Positions 26,271 to 35,650 are shown, counted from the stretch's first letter. The stretch is DNA of 64,000 nucleotides from Marivita sp046591575 (GCF_046591575.1 NZ_JBIQWA010000003.1:62001-126000); one strand, 5' to 3'. Translations and numbers: made by a program. The notes: a model not told the origin generated them from the sequence alone.

Positions 26271-27512
26271 CTAAAGTGGACTGAAGCTATCAGCGCAATT
26301 CGTGACGGGATTTCTTGCCACTTCATTTTCTTCAATTGCAAGATCTCCAAACAATCGCGCGGCTTCGCGTGTCAATTCGAGGTCAGTTTCGTCTGTATGC
26401 TCTAGCGTTTCTAACTGCTCGGCCATCACGTTAAGAGATTTTTGCATATTGGCGAAAACGCTTGTGTGAGCCTCCATCGCACTTGTCTGCGCTTCGATAG
26501 CCGCGGTATGAGCGATCGTCGCAGCGGTATTATCTTTGAGGGCTTCAATCGCTTCATCACTGTCTTCAGCAGCTGCGAGAGAGAAATGTATTACTATTGC
26601 CAAAGTAATTATACTTACTAAAAGGTCGAGAAAGGCCAGCCGTACTTGAATTCTCGCCAGTCTGTTCGCATCATGTGGGTTCGCAAGTGCTTCTTGCTCA
26701 AGGGCTTCGTGTCTTGCCAAACTGCGCGCAAGAAGGTCTTGCAAACTATCACTTGAACTTAAACCGAGTGCGGCCGAAGCAGTTGCTTGTGCAAAATCTA
26801 ATGTTGATGAGTGGTTTTCTAGTTGAGAATGGATTGCTTGAAAATGACTTTCGATAGAAGAGTTTAGTCCTAACGCGCTACTCGTATCACTCCCGAGCGA
26901 GGTGCAAAGTGAGTGAATTTCAGGAACATGATTGATAACGTTGTCACTAAGTGCAACCATCGCTTCTATTGAGCGTCTCATTTCGGAGAACATGTCCGCG
27001 TGTCCAGCAAATGAGCGGTGGTGCATAGTCATGTCATCTGTGGCTCGCGAAACCGCTCTCTGGCTTCCAAATACCTCATCAATAAAACGCTTGGAAATTA
27101 CACCAAGCGATTGCATTTGAGCTTCTTCCACAGTTATGTCAGTATATCTGATGCGGTCTGCGATCCCAGTGCTCGATGCTAAAGCCATTTGATCTGCACA
27201 ATCCCTAAGAACTGTTTCACTTACATTAGTTCTGGCGCTGTCATATAGAGCCGTGTGCTGCTCGGTGGCATTATGAAGACTGTAACAGTCATACTCTTTT
27301 ATTACATCGTGGAAAATGCCATGCGAGCGAATAGCGTCCTCCACGGCTTTGACGCCACCTATGTCGCATAGCGCACCGGCCATAGCAGTTGCGCCTTTCG
27401 CCAATTCGTCAAAATGCCCTTCTGCTGACTTGCGCGTTCCCAGACCCGTTAACGCTCCGAACGTTGAATTGTCGAAGTCAATGAAATGGTCATTGAGATA
27501 CCTGTTGCTCAT
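26271..27512 (-). CDS. Orphan membrane-anchored coiled-coil protein, function unknown
   Basis: 413 residues, no family recognised. Residues 1-290 look soluble and mostly helical, with many His, Ser and Thr residues; 292-313 (LAFLDLLVSIITLAIVIHFSLA) form one membrane helix; 326-372 is a regular heptad stretch (IAHTAAIEAQTSAMEAHTSV...). There is no signal peptide. Codon use differs from all neighbours: the membrane segment uses TTA, GTA, AGT and ATA, and the gene is clearly A+T-richer, which points to recent acquisition. It is monocistronic, flanked on its 3' side by the palindrome cluster and on its 5' side by 195 bp of A+T-rich DNA. No function is assigned. Confidence 0.75.
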   Translation of the reverse strand: MSNRYLNDHFIDFDNSTFGALTGLGTRKSAEGHFDELAKGATAMAGALCDIGGVKAVEDAIRSHGIFHDVIKEYDCYSLHNATEQHTALYDSARTNVSETVLRDCADQMALASSTGIADRIRYTDITVEEAQMQSLGVISKRFIDEVFGSQRAVSRATDDMTMHHRSFAGHADMFSEMRRSIEAMVALSDNVINHVPEIHSLCTSLGSDTSSALGLNSSIESHFQAIHSQLENHSSTLDFAQATASAALGLSSSDSLQDLLARSLARHEALEQEALANPHDANRLARIQVRLAFLDLLVSIITLAIVIHFSLAAAEDSDEAIEALKDNTAATIAHTAAIEAQTSAMEAHTSVFANMQKSLNVMAEQLETLEHTDETDLELTREAARLFGDLAIEENEVARNPVTNCADSFSPL

Positions 27513-27707
27513 CGCCTAAACCTTGTTGCTCAACCACGACTCCTAACAATATATAGTGGGTGTTGACTTGCTTTTCTAGCGATAGTTCAAAATATTTTTT
27601 GCGAGTAGTATTTTGCTTATTCAATTTGGCACATGCAGCTAGGGATTGGATGCCTAATTCTAAATGGAAGGGGCTGCGACAATTGGTTTGTCAAATCCAC
27701 TTTTCGT

Positions 27708-29756
27708 TCACCCCCGCCGTCTCCTCCGCACTCGCCCCCCATCACTTCCATCCCCCTGAGCATTGAACCCCACAACAGGCAACGCCACCACTTTCCCCAA
27801 TTCCGGGAAGGGGTCCGTGGCGTGGGGGATGGCGTTGGCGGCGACGAAGTGCTCTTGGAATTTCAGCTCGATGGCGGTTTCGACCTTGGTGATCTCGCGG
27901 ACGGTGCGGGTGATGGTCGCGCGGGCGGTGAGGTTGCAGAGCGCGATGCGGGCACCCGTGCCGGCGGCGTTTCCGGCGCTGGTAACTTTATCTAAAGGAA
28001 CGTCTGGAATCATGCCCAGCACCATCGCGTGTTTGGCCGAGATGTGGGCACCGAACGCCCCGGCCAGCACAACGCGGTCGACGGTGTCGGTTTGCATTTC
28101 GTCCATGAGCAGGCGTGCGCCCGCGTAAAGGGCGGATTTGGCGAGTTGAATGGCGCGGATGTCGCCCTGGGTCACGGTGATGCGCGGGCCGCTGTCCGCT
28201 GTGGCGTCATGGATGAGGTAGGCATGGGTGCGGCCTTCGGGCACGCAGCGCGCGGTTCCGGTTTGCTGTGCCGATCCGATGAGCCCCGAGGGGTCCATCA
28301 GCCCCGCGATGCGCAATTCGGCCACAGCTTCGATTATGCCCGACCCGCAGATGCCGGTGATGCCGGTGCCAGCGGTCTGGTCCCAGAACCCGTCCTCGTC
28401 GGACCAGAGGTCACAGCCGATGACGCGGAAGCGCGGTTCCTTGGTGACGGGATCAATGCGGATCGCCTCGATCGCGCCGGGTGCTGCGCGCTGCCCGCTG
28501 GAGATCTGCGCGCCCTCGAAGGCGGGGCCGGTGGGCGACGAACAGGCCAGCACGCGGGTGGTGTTGCCCAGCAGGATTTCGGCATTGGTGCCCACGTCGA
28601 CGATGAGCACAAGGTCCTCGGACTTGCCCGGCTCCTCGGACAGCGCCACAGCGGCGGCATCCGCCCCGACATGCCCCGCGATGCAGGGCAAGATGTGGAT
28701 CTGGGCGCTTGCGGGCAGGGCGTTGAGGTGCAGGTCAGCGGCGGTGAGGTTCAGCGCCTCCGACGTCGCCAGCGCGAAGGGGGCTTGCCCGAGTTCCACA
28801 GGGTCTATCCCGAGGAGCAGGTGGTGCATGACCGGGTTGCAGACAAAGACCGTCTCAAGGATCAGGTCTGGCGTGATCTGCGCCTCGGCCGCGATTTCGG
28901 TGGCCAGCGTGTTGATCGCCTCGCGCACCGCGCGGGTCATTTCCGCGTCGCCGCCGGGGTTCATCATGGCGTAAGACACGCGGGACATCAGGTCTTCGCC
29001 GAACCGGATCTGCGGGTTCATGATGCCGGAACTGGCCACGACTTTACCCGTGTCGAGGTTCGTGAGATGCGCCGCGACGGTGGTGGAGCCGAGGTCGATG
29101 GCCAGCCCATAGAGGCCACCTTCGTGCAGGCCGGGCCATGCGGCGATGATTTGGGGCGTGGCGTCGTGGGCCGTCTTGTGCAGGGCGACGGTGATCGTCC
29201 ATTCGCCCTTGCGCAAGATCGGTTGCAGGCCGCTCAGGACCGAAAAGGCGCATGTGATTTGCGGGATATCCCACTGATCTTCCAAAGCGCGCGCGACACG
29301 CTCCAGATCACCGGTGGGTTCGTGCATATCCGGCTGCGCAACTTCGATGTAATACAGCCGCGTCGCCGGGTCCATTTCGATGACCCGCGCGGAGGCGGCC
29401 TTGCGCACAACCTGGCGGTGGACCTGGCTTTCGGGGGGCACGTCGATGACAATATCGCCCATGACCTGTGCCTGACAGCCCAGCCTACGCCCCGGTTTCA
29501 GCCCGCGCTTTTCGTCATATCGCGCCTCGACCTTGTTCCACGCAGAGAGCGCCCCGTCGACTGCCGTTAACCCGTGCTTAGAGAATTCGCCGTATGACGG
29601 GGTGATCTGGCATTTGGAGCAGATGCCCCGCCCGCCGCAGACGGAGTCCAGATCAACCCCCAATTGCCGCGCGGCGGTCAGGACGGGCGTGCCAATAGGA
29701 AAGTGACCGCGTTTGCCAGACGGGGTGAAAACAACGAGAGGGTCAGTATCGGACAT
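27708..29756 (-). CDS. RamA-like corrinoid activation/regeneration protein (2Fe-2S plus ASKHA/DUF4445)
   Basis: 682 residues. An N-terminal 2Fe-2S ferredoxin-like domain carries CGGRGICSKC (about 40-49) plus a later Cys (GCQAQVMGD). A long ASKHA-type ATPase part follows, with GLAIDLGSTTVAAHLTNL and VLIVDVGTNAEILLGN phosphate loops, GSGIIEAVAELRIAGL and VLAGAFGAHISAKHAMVLGM. Such proteins use ATP to re-reduce oxidised cob(II)amide in corrinoid methyltransferase systems. The last 20 residues are unusually Gly/Arg-rich. No corrinoid protein or methyltransferase gene is adjacent; an MttB-family gene is 17 kb away. Confidence 0.88.
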   Translation of the reverse strand: MSDTDPLVVFTPSGKRGHFPIGTPVLTAARQLGVDLDSVCGGRGICSKCQITPSYGEFSKHGLTAVDGALSAWNKVEARYDEKRGLKPGRRLGCQAQVMGDIVIDVPPESQVHRQVVRKAASARVIEMDPATRLYYIEVAQPDMHEPTGDLERVARALEDQWDIPQITCAFSVLSGLQPILRKGEWTITVALHKTAHDATPQIIAAWPGLHEGGLYGLAIDLGSTTVAAHLTNLDTGKVVASSGIMNPQIRFGEDLMSRVSYAMMNPGGDAEMTRAVREAINTLATEIAAEAQITPDLILETVFVCNPVMHHLLLGIDPVELGQAPFALATSEALNLTAADLHLNALPASAQIHILPCIAGHVGADAAAVALSEEPGKSEDLVLIVDVGTNAEILLGNTTRVLACSSPTGPAFEGAQISSGQRAAPGAIEAIRIDPVTKEPRFRVIGCDLWSDEDGFWDQTAGTGITGICGSGIIEAVAELRIAGLMDPSGLIGSAQQTGTARCVPEGRTHAYLIHDATADSGPRITVTQGDIRAIQLAKSALYAGARLLMDEMQTDTVDRVVLAGAFGAHISAKHAMVLGMIPDVPLDKVTSAGNAAGTGARIALCNLTARATITRTVREITKVETAIELKFQEHFVAANAIPHATDPFPELGKVVALPVVGFNAQGDGSDGGRVRRRRRG

Positions 29757-30581
29757 CGGAATCCCTTTACGATCAGTTATCGGGGATCATAGGGCTGCAG
29801 ATATTTTCAAAGAGGTGATTTGCGTCATTATGATCCCGCAGAGCGGCATAGTGTCGGTGTGACCGCATTGCTTTGCGGTGGGCGTGGCGGGATAACGTCT
29901 GGCTTGTGCGGGCCTCGGCTTGGGTCGCAAGGCGCGGCGGTGATGGTGGGGTGTGTGCTTGGCATCTGCGTCGTCTTGTTCCGGACAGCGTGGCGGCAGA
30001 TGCGGATCTGTTGCGGATAAACGCTGGCCTTGCGCGATTAGCGGCTCGCATGACGCGGGATCTGCGCCGCAAGACTCGACTGCGTTAGGGCGAGGGGCAT
30101 GTCCCGGACAACGGCGATTGCCCCGCACCGTCAGGGAACGGGCAGGGTGTGTGTTCAATCGTCTGGTTAAGAAAGCGGCGCCGCTCTTATTGGCTGACGG
30201 GCTCTCACTATCCGCGAGTCACCGCGGGACCTGTACTTTGGGGAAACCAAAGCCTGTTCAGACCGGTCTCTCATGGTCGACCTTTCGGCGTATGAGAGAA
30301 AACGCGTTTGGCGAAGTCATGAACCGGCAGCGCCCCGTCGCCCGAACGCGATGGGAATGGTGCCGATACACGGTGTTTTATCTTCGCAAAACATGCGTGT
30401 CAGTTCCGTTATGTCGCGGCATGGGAGTGACCCTTCCCGCTCGATGCGCATCGTGGTGACGGGTATGCGGTGCAATGGGTTAAGGAAGTCGTAGTGCAGC
30501 GTTCGCTGATCTGACCGACGCACTGCCAGCGGATGTGGCTTTGCGACAGACATGGGTGATGTTGCCGCGTCCCCCGATCCT
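29757..30581. other. 825-bp gene-free, structured region upstream of the RamA-like gene
   Basis: No open frame here resembles a known protein. The region contains several inverted repeats: CTTTGG-ggaaa-CCAAAG (30235-30251), CTCTCAT-N17-ATGAGAG (about 30268-30298) and CCGCG-agtca-CCGCGG near 30212. On the plus strand, pieces resemble cobalamin-riboswitch cores (GCCCCGCACCGT near 30119, GCGAGTCACCGCGGGACCTG near 30213), but they point away from the RamA-like gene and towards a minus-strand gene. It may be a decayed locus or a long leader. No firm assignment. Confidence 0.4.
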
Positions 30582-31733
30582 TTATTTGGGTCCAGCCAGC
30601 CAATGAAGGATTTCGCCCCGGTTTCCGTCCAGATCAGGTGCCGCAGAGCGCACGGTGGGATCGTTGATGCCGGACAGTTTGATCGGGTTTCCGGCGGCTT
30701 TGAATGCAGGGCGGCCATTTCTGTCAAGCACGTCAACCACCATGTTGCGCGCCTGAATCTGTGGGTCTCGCATCACCTGATCCACGGTCTGGATCGGCCC
30801 GCTTGGAATACCGGCAGCGCCGAGTTTTGCAATCCATTGCGCGCGCGGGGTGTCGATGGTGACCGCTTCGATCAGGCGTTTGAGCAGACGAGCGTTTGTG
30901 ACGCGCGCGGCGTTGCTGGCAAAGCGGGGATCCCCGGACAACGGCAAGTTCAAGGTCACACACAGCTTTTCAAACAGCACATCGTTGCCGGCGGCGATCA
31001 CAAACATGCCGTCAGAGGCGTGGTATGTCTCGAACGGTGCAATGCTGGGATGGCGCGCGCCGAAGGGGCCGGGTGCCACACCGGTGACAGCTGTCATGGC
31101 AATGGCGTGTTCCAGAACCGCAAGTTGCGCATCCAGCATGGAGATGTCGACCTTGCGCCCGATGCCGGTGCGGTTGCGATCAAGCAGGGCGGCAAGGATG
31201 CCCTGCGACAGGTACAGACCCGCCACAATATCGCTGACAGAGGCCCCAACCCGGATCGGATCATGGCCCTTTTCACCGGTGATCGACATCATCCCGCCAC
31301 GGGCCTGGATCACCATGTCATAGGCGGGGCGTTTTGCCTCGGGTCCGGTCTGGCCAAAGCCGGACACCGCACCGTAGATCAGTTCGGGATATTGCGCGTG
31401 CAGGTCGGCATAGGCATAGCCCAGACGGTCCATCACACCGGGGCGAAAGTTCTCCAAAAGGATGTCGGCGCGCGCCAAAAGTCGTTCAAAGATGTCTCGG
31501 TCGGGATCGGATTTGAGGTCCAGAGCGATGGATTTCTTGGAATGGTTCAGGGCGGCAAAATAGGCCGATTTTCCGTTGAGGAAGGGTGGAAAGGCGCGGG
31601 CGTCGTCGCCCGTGCCGCGGCGTTCCACCTTGATCACATCTGCCCCGAGATCGGCCAGCGTCATAGAGCAGAACGGGCCTGCCAAGACATGGGTGAGGTC
31701 CAGGATCGTGATCCCGTCGAGTGGTTTTGCCAT
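30582..31733 (-). CDS. CaiB/BaiF family class III CoA transferase
   Basis: 383 residues. The N-terminus MAKPLDGITILDLTHVLAGPFCSMTLADLGADVIKVE is the standard family opening, and the catalytic Asp lies in RPAYDMVIQARGGMMSITG. The family moves CoA between carboxylic acids, for example succinyl-CoA to another acid, without a covalent anhydride on glutamate. The substrate is not predictable. It starts at ATG 31733 and is 100 bp downstream of the agmatinase-like gene on the same strand. Confidence 0.9.
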   Translation of the reverse strand: MAKPLDGITILDLTHVLAGPFCSMTLADLGADVIKVERRGTGDDARAFPPFLNGKSAYFAALNHSKKSIALDLKSDPDRDIFERLLARADILLENFRPGVMDRLGYAYADLHAQYPELIYGAVSGFGQTGPEAKRPAYDMVIQARGGMMSITGEKGHDPIRVGASVSDIVAGLYLSQGILAALLDRNRTGIGRKVDISMLDAQLAVLEHAIAMTAVTGVAPGPFGARHPSIAPFETYHASDGMFVIAAGNDVLFEKLCVTLNLPLSGDPRFASNAARVTNARLLKRLIEAVTIDTPRAQWIAKLGAAGIPSGPIQTVDQVMRDPQIQARNMVVDVLDRNGRPAFKAAGNPIKLSGINDPTVRSAAPDLDGNRGEILHWLAGPK

Positions 31734-31833
31734 TATATGCCTGCCGCTGCGTTTTTCCTTTAGTCAACGCTGTGAGAGGCTTGCGCGCAAGGCTTCATGT
31801 GTTGATGCCCCCGCGATCGGCGGAAATCCGTCG

Positions 31834-32790
31834 TCACCTGTGTGTCGAGCGGGCGTGAAAGACAAAGCCAAGCAGGTTCATAAGCACCTGTGCCGCCAGG
31901 ATAGAGGTTGCGCCGGTCGGGTCGTAATCGGGGGCCACTTCGACAAGGTCTATGCCGATGATGTCGTGGTTCTGGGCCACCTGTTGCAGCAGTTCGAGCA
32001 CGTCATAGTAGAGAAAGCCCCCATGGCTCGGCGTGCCGGTACCGGGCGCGATGGAGGGGCAGAAGGCGTCGATGTCGATGGTGATGTAAACCGGGGTGTT
32101 GGCGGGCAGGCGGGCGGCGAGCTTGCGGGGACCCAAAGCGCGTGCTTGGCGCACCGAGAGGATATCGGACCCCCGGGCGCGGGCGTCTTCATACCCGTCG
32201 CGGGCGGTCGAGCTGACATTGCGGATGCCGACCTGGGTCAAGCCCGACACCCAGGGTTTTTCAGAGGCCCGGCGCATCGGGTTGCCGTGACCGTTGCGCA
32301 CACCGTGCCGTTCGTCGACGAAATCAAGATGGGCGTCGATTTGCAGGATGTGGAACGGCGTATGGCCTTCGAAGGCATCAATGCAGGGAATGTTGACCGA
32401 ATGATCGCCGCCGATCACCACCGGCAGCGCGCCCGCATCGCGGATGGCGCGCACGCCTTTGGCGATATTGGCATGGCTTTGCACGGTGTCGGTGTGGACG
32501 ATGTCGGCATCGCCCAGATCGACGATTTTGGTGTCGGCCAGATAGGTCACGTCATCTTCGTGGTCATAGGCCCCGGCATGGCCAAAACTGAACAAGGTCG
32601 AGGCATCGCGCACACCGCGCGGGCCGAACCGCGCCCCGGCGCGCCATTGGGTGCCGGCGTCAAACGGGGCCCCAAGGATGGCAATATCGGCGTCAATGGT
32701 GCTCCAGTCGGGGTGATAGGGGCTGCGCGCAAAGGTGCAGATGCCGGTAAAGGGCAGGTTCAGGCGGCCGGTGTCATATCCGTGGGTCAT
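31834..32790 (-). CDS. Agmatinase/ureohydrolase family enzyme
   Basis: 318 residues from ATG 32790 (MTHGYDTGRLNLPFTG); the open frame continues upstream but the alignable protein begins here. Binuclear-metal motifs: GGDHSVN, DAHLDFVDE and TIDIDAF, followed by APGTGTPSHGG. The residue that is normally Asp before Pro in the third motif is Cys (DAFCPS). It hydrolyses a guanidino compound to urea and an amine; agmatine is typical, but guanidinobutyrate is also possible. It is divergent from guaB. Confidence 0.85.
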   Translation of the reverse strand: MTHGYDTGRLNLPFTGICTFARSPYHPDWSTIDADIAILGAPFDAGTQWRAGARFGPRGVRDASTLFSFGHAGAYDHEDDVTYLADTKIVDLGDADIVHTDTVQSHANIAKGVRAIRDAGALPVVIGGDHSVNIPCIDAFEGHTPFHILQIDAHLDFVDERHGVRNGHGNPMRRASEKPWVSGLTQVGIRNVSSTARDGYEDARARGSDILSVRQARALGPRKLAARLPANTPVYITIDIDAFCPSIAPGTGTPSHGGFLYYDVLELLQQVAQNHDIIGIDLVEVAPDYDPTGATSILAAQVLMNLLGFVFHARSTHR

Positions 32791-32937
32791 ATCGTCCTCA
32801 TGCAGTGATACCGTCAGATTGGGCGAGACGCGCGCGAAGGTAAAGACATCGTGCAGGGCGCGATTTGGGCTTTCCCCCACGGCAGACCCATGCGATAGGG
32901 ACGTGCCTAACGATGCTGTCCGTGGAAAGGGATTCCG

Positions 32938-34386
32938 ATGGAGATTCGAGAGGCTCTCACCTTTGATGATGTTTTGCTGGTGCCGGGGGCGTCCGAGGTG
33001 CTGCCCGCCACGGCCGATACACGCACGCAGGTTACCAAAACGATTGGCCTGAACATACCGTTGCTCAGCTCGGCGATGGACACGGTGACCGAAGGGCGTA
33101 TGGCGATCACCATGGCGCAGGCCGGGGGTATGGGGGTTATCCACAAGAACCTGTCGATTCACGAACAGGCGCGCGAAGTGCGGCGGGTCAAAAGGTTTGA
33201 ATCCGGCATCGTCTACAGCCCGGTGACCCTGCGCGTCGATCAGACGCTTGCGGATGCGAAAGAGCTGATCGAGCGCTACAACTTTACCGGCTTTCCGGTG
33301 GTGGATGACGCGGGCCGTGTGATGGGCATTGTCACCAACCGGGATATGCGCTTTGCCACCTCGGATGACACGCCGGTCAGCCTGATGATGACATCCGACA
33401 ACCTTGCTATTCTGCGCGAACCGGCCGACCGGGACGAGGCGATCAGCCTGATGCGGGCGCGGCGGATCGAGAAATTGCTGGTCGTGGACGCAGATAATAA
33501 GCTGACCGGCCTGCTGACGCTGAAGGACACGCAACAGGCGGTGCTGAACCCGACCGCGTGCAAGGATTCGCTGGGACGCTTGCGTGTTGCGGCGGCGACA
33601 TCGGTTGGGGATGCGGGGTTCGAACGGACAGAGGCGCTGGTCGATGCGGGTGTCGATATCGTTGTCATCGACACCGCGCATGGCCACAGCGCCGGCGTTT
33701 TGCAGGCCGTAACCCGGGCCAAATCACTGTCAAACGAGGTGCAGGTGATCGCTGGAAATGTGGCCACAGCAGAGGCCACACGCGCCCTGATTGACGCCGG
33801 TGCGGATGCGATCAAAGTGGGCATCGGGCCGGGATCGATCTGCACCACCCGCATGGTGGCGGGTGTGGGCGTGCCTCAGCTGACCGCCATTATAGATTGC
33901 GCCAGGGCCGCCGAAGACACTCCGGTTATCGCCGATGGCGGGATCAAGTTCTCGGGCGATTTTGCCAAGGCGATTGCCGCCGGTGCGTCCTGCGCGATGG
34001 TCGGGTCGATGATTGCCGGAACCGATGAAAGCCCGGGCGAGGTTATCTTGTACCAGGGTCGGAGTTTTAAGGCCTATCGCGGCATGGGGTCGATCGGGGC
34101 CATGGCGCGCGGATCGGCGGATCGCTATTTCCAGAAGGACGCGGCCAATGACAAGCTGGTGCCCGAAGGGATCGAGGGCCAAGTGCCGTATAAAGGCTCG
34201 GCCGGAACGGTCATTCACCAATTGGTGGGCGGGCTGCGCGCAGCCATGGGCTATACCGGATGCGCCACGGTTTCGGACATGCGAACCAAGTGTGAGTTTG
34301 TCAGAATCACCGGCGCGGGGTTGAAGGAAAGCCATGTGCATGACGTGCAGATCACCCGCGAATCGCCGAATTACCGTCTTGCGTAA
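32938..34386 (+). CDS. guaB: Inosine-5'-monophosphate dehydrogenase
   Basis: 482 residues. It oxidises IMP to XMP with NAD, the first committed step of GMP synthesis. Catalytic Cys302 lies in GIGPGSICTTRMVAG; a CBS-domain pair occupies about 90-205; the flap motif MARGSADRYFQ is present. The ATG at 32938 follows GGAAAGGG. An RsmB-like gene follows 18 bp later on the same strand, so the two may be co-transcribed. Confidence 0.97.
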   Translation: MEIREALTFDDVLLVPGASEVLPATADTRTQVTKTIGLNIPLLSSAMDTVTEGRMAITMAQAGGMGVIHKNLSIHEQAREVRRVKRFESGIVYSPVTLRVDQTLADAKELIERYNFTGFPVVDDAGRVMGIVTNRDMRFATSDDTPVSLMMTSDNLAILREPADRDEAISLMRARRIEKLLVVDADNKLTGLLTLKDTQQAVLNPTACKDSLGRLRVAAATSVGDAGFERTEALVDAGVDIVVIDTAHGHSAGVLQAVTRAKSLSNEVQVIAGNVATAEATRALIDAGADAIKVGIGPGSICTTRMVAGVGVPQLTAIIDCARAAEDTPVIADGGIKFSGDFAKAIAAGASCAMVGSMIAGTDESPGEVILYQGRSFKAYRGMGSIGAMARGSADRYFQKDAANDKLVPEGIEGQVPYKGSAGTVIHQLVGGLRAAMGYTGCATVSDMRTKCEFVRITGAGLKESHVHDVQITRESPNYRLA

Positions 34387-34404
34387 CGCTTTGGGCAGCG
34401 CGCA

Positions 34405-35556
34405 ATGACACCGGCGGCACGCTGGGCGGCGGCGGCCCAGATCATGGATCAGATTTCGGCTGGCAGCCCGGCGGAAAAGGCGCTGACCAATTGGGCGCGA
34501 CAGTCGCGGTTTGCAGGATCGAAAGACCGTGCTGCGATCCGCGATCATGTGTTCGATATCCTGCGGTGCTGGCGCAGTGTCGCCGCGTTGAGCGGAGGAG
34601 AGACCGGACGGCATCTTGTCTTAGGCCGGTTGCGGCAAACCGGCGTCGATGCAACATCGGTTTTTACCGGCGAGGGATACGCCCTGCCTCCATTGACGCC
34701 TGATGAGCTGGCGGCGGGGCGGCCCCCCGAAGGAGCCGAGACCGCCGATATGCCGGATTGGGTATTCGATATTCTATGGAATGACTTGGGGGATAAGGCT
34801 CACTCAATCGCGGAGGTATTGCGCTCTCGCGCTTCGGTGTTTTTGCGTGTCAATACTCTGAAATCCGACGTGGCATCCGCGCAAGCTGCACTTGCGGATG
34901 CGTTGATTACGACCCGGCGACATCCGCTGTCTGAAACGGCTCTGGAAGTGGTCGAGAATCCCCGCCGCATCGCGCAAAGCAGCGCCTTTCTGTCCGGTCT
35001 GGTCGAATTGCAAGACGTGGCCAGTCAGGCTGTGGTAGAGGCGCTTCCGCTGTCGCGCGGGATGCGGGTGCTGGATTATTGCGCCGGAGGGGGTGGCAAG
35101 ACATTGGCGATGGCGGCGCGACTGGCGGGCCCTGTGGATGCCTATGACCACAATTCGGGTCGGATGGCGGATCTGATGCCCCGGGCCGAACGGGCCGGTG
35201 CCCATATCACCTGTGTGCGCCTGCCGCGTGGTCCGTATGATCTTGTTTTGGCTGATGTTCCCTGTTCGGGAAGCGGGTCATGGCGCAGAGCGCCCGAGGC
35301 AAAATGGCGGCTGACGCAGACCGCGCTTGACGCGGTGACCAAGACGCAGGCAGAGATTCTGGACAAGGTCGCGCCCCTTGTCGGCCCATCCGGCGTTCTG
35401 GCCTATGCAACCTGTTCGGTTCTTTCTTGTGAAAATGAGCATCAAATTAAAGGGTTTTTGGATCGTCACCCGGATTGGAAATGCCATATTCAGCGGCGAT
35501 TTGACCTGCAAGACGGGGGCGATGGGTTCTTTTTGGCGATCTTGACGCGAGAGTAA
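34405..35556 (+). CDS. RsmB/NOP-family RNA m5C methyltransferase
   Basis: 383 residues. SAM-binding motif VLDYCAGGGGKTLAMAARL, catalytic motif IV ADVPCSGSGSWRR and motif VI ATCSVLSCENEHQI supply the two cysteines of m5C methyltransferases. The N-terminal 130 residues are a helical RNA-binding part, shorter than the NusB domain of E. coli RsmB. The probable substrate is 16S rRNA C967, inferred from the family. It lies downstream of guaB. Confidence 0.88.
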   Translation: MTPAARWAAAAQIMDQISAGSPAEKALTNWARQSRFAGSKDRAAIRDHVFDILRCWRSVAALSGGETGRHLVLGRLRQTGVDATSVFTGEGYALPPLTPDELAAGRPPEGAETADMPDWVFDILWNDLGDKAHSIAEVLRSRASVFLRVNTLKSDVASAQAALADALITTRRHPLSETALEVVENPRRIAQSSAFLSGLVELQDVASQAVVEALPLSRGMRVLDYCAGGGGKTLAMAARLAGPVDAYDHNSGRMADLMPRAERAGAHITCVRLPRGPYDLVLADVPCSGSGSWRRAPEAKWRLTQTALDAVTKTQAEILDKVAPLVGPSGVLAYATCSVLSCENEHQIKGFLDRHPDWKCHIQRRFDLQDGGDGFFLAILTRE

Positions 35557-35587
35557 TCTCAAAATACAACTTATAGATGTTAACGGC

Positions 35588-35602
35588 TTAAGTGTCGCTT
35601 AA
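35588..35602 (+). promoter_or_regulatory. CtrA-type box upstream of cckA
   Basis: TTAAGTGTCGCTTAA is a perfect TTAA-N7-TTAA, the alphaproteobacterial CtrA recognition sequence, ending 48 bp before the cckA ATG. A further TTAAC half-site begins at 35580. Since CckA starts the relay that phosphorylates CtrA, this suggests feedback control of cckA. Confidence 0.7.
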
Positions 35603-35650
35603 TCATCTTGCGGTCTGATGGCGGCAACAACATGTCTTGGGGCTGGCTAG

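Noticed and set aside
29873..30088. Short plus-strand frame (TTG start, about 71 codons) upstream of the RamA-like gene
   Set aside because: Composition is plausible, but there is no good ribosome-binding site, no recognised family and it lies in a region full of inverted repeats. Not supported as a gene.
30090..30260. Possible cobalamin riboswitch on the plus strand (GCCCCGCACCGT and GCGAGTCACCGCGGGACCTG)
   Set aside because: The GGTG-type core is missing, the B12-box match needs insertions, and the orientation leads into a minus-strand CoA-transferase gene. Kept only as a question in the findings.
32791..33687. Upstream extension of the agmatinase frame to 33687
   Set aside because: It runs antisense through guaB and its translation has no family features; the alignable protein begins at 32790.
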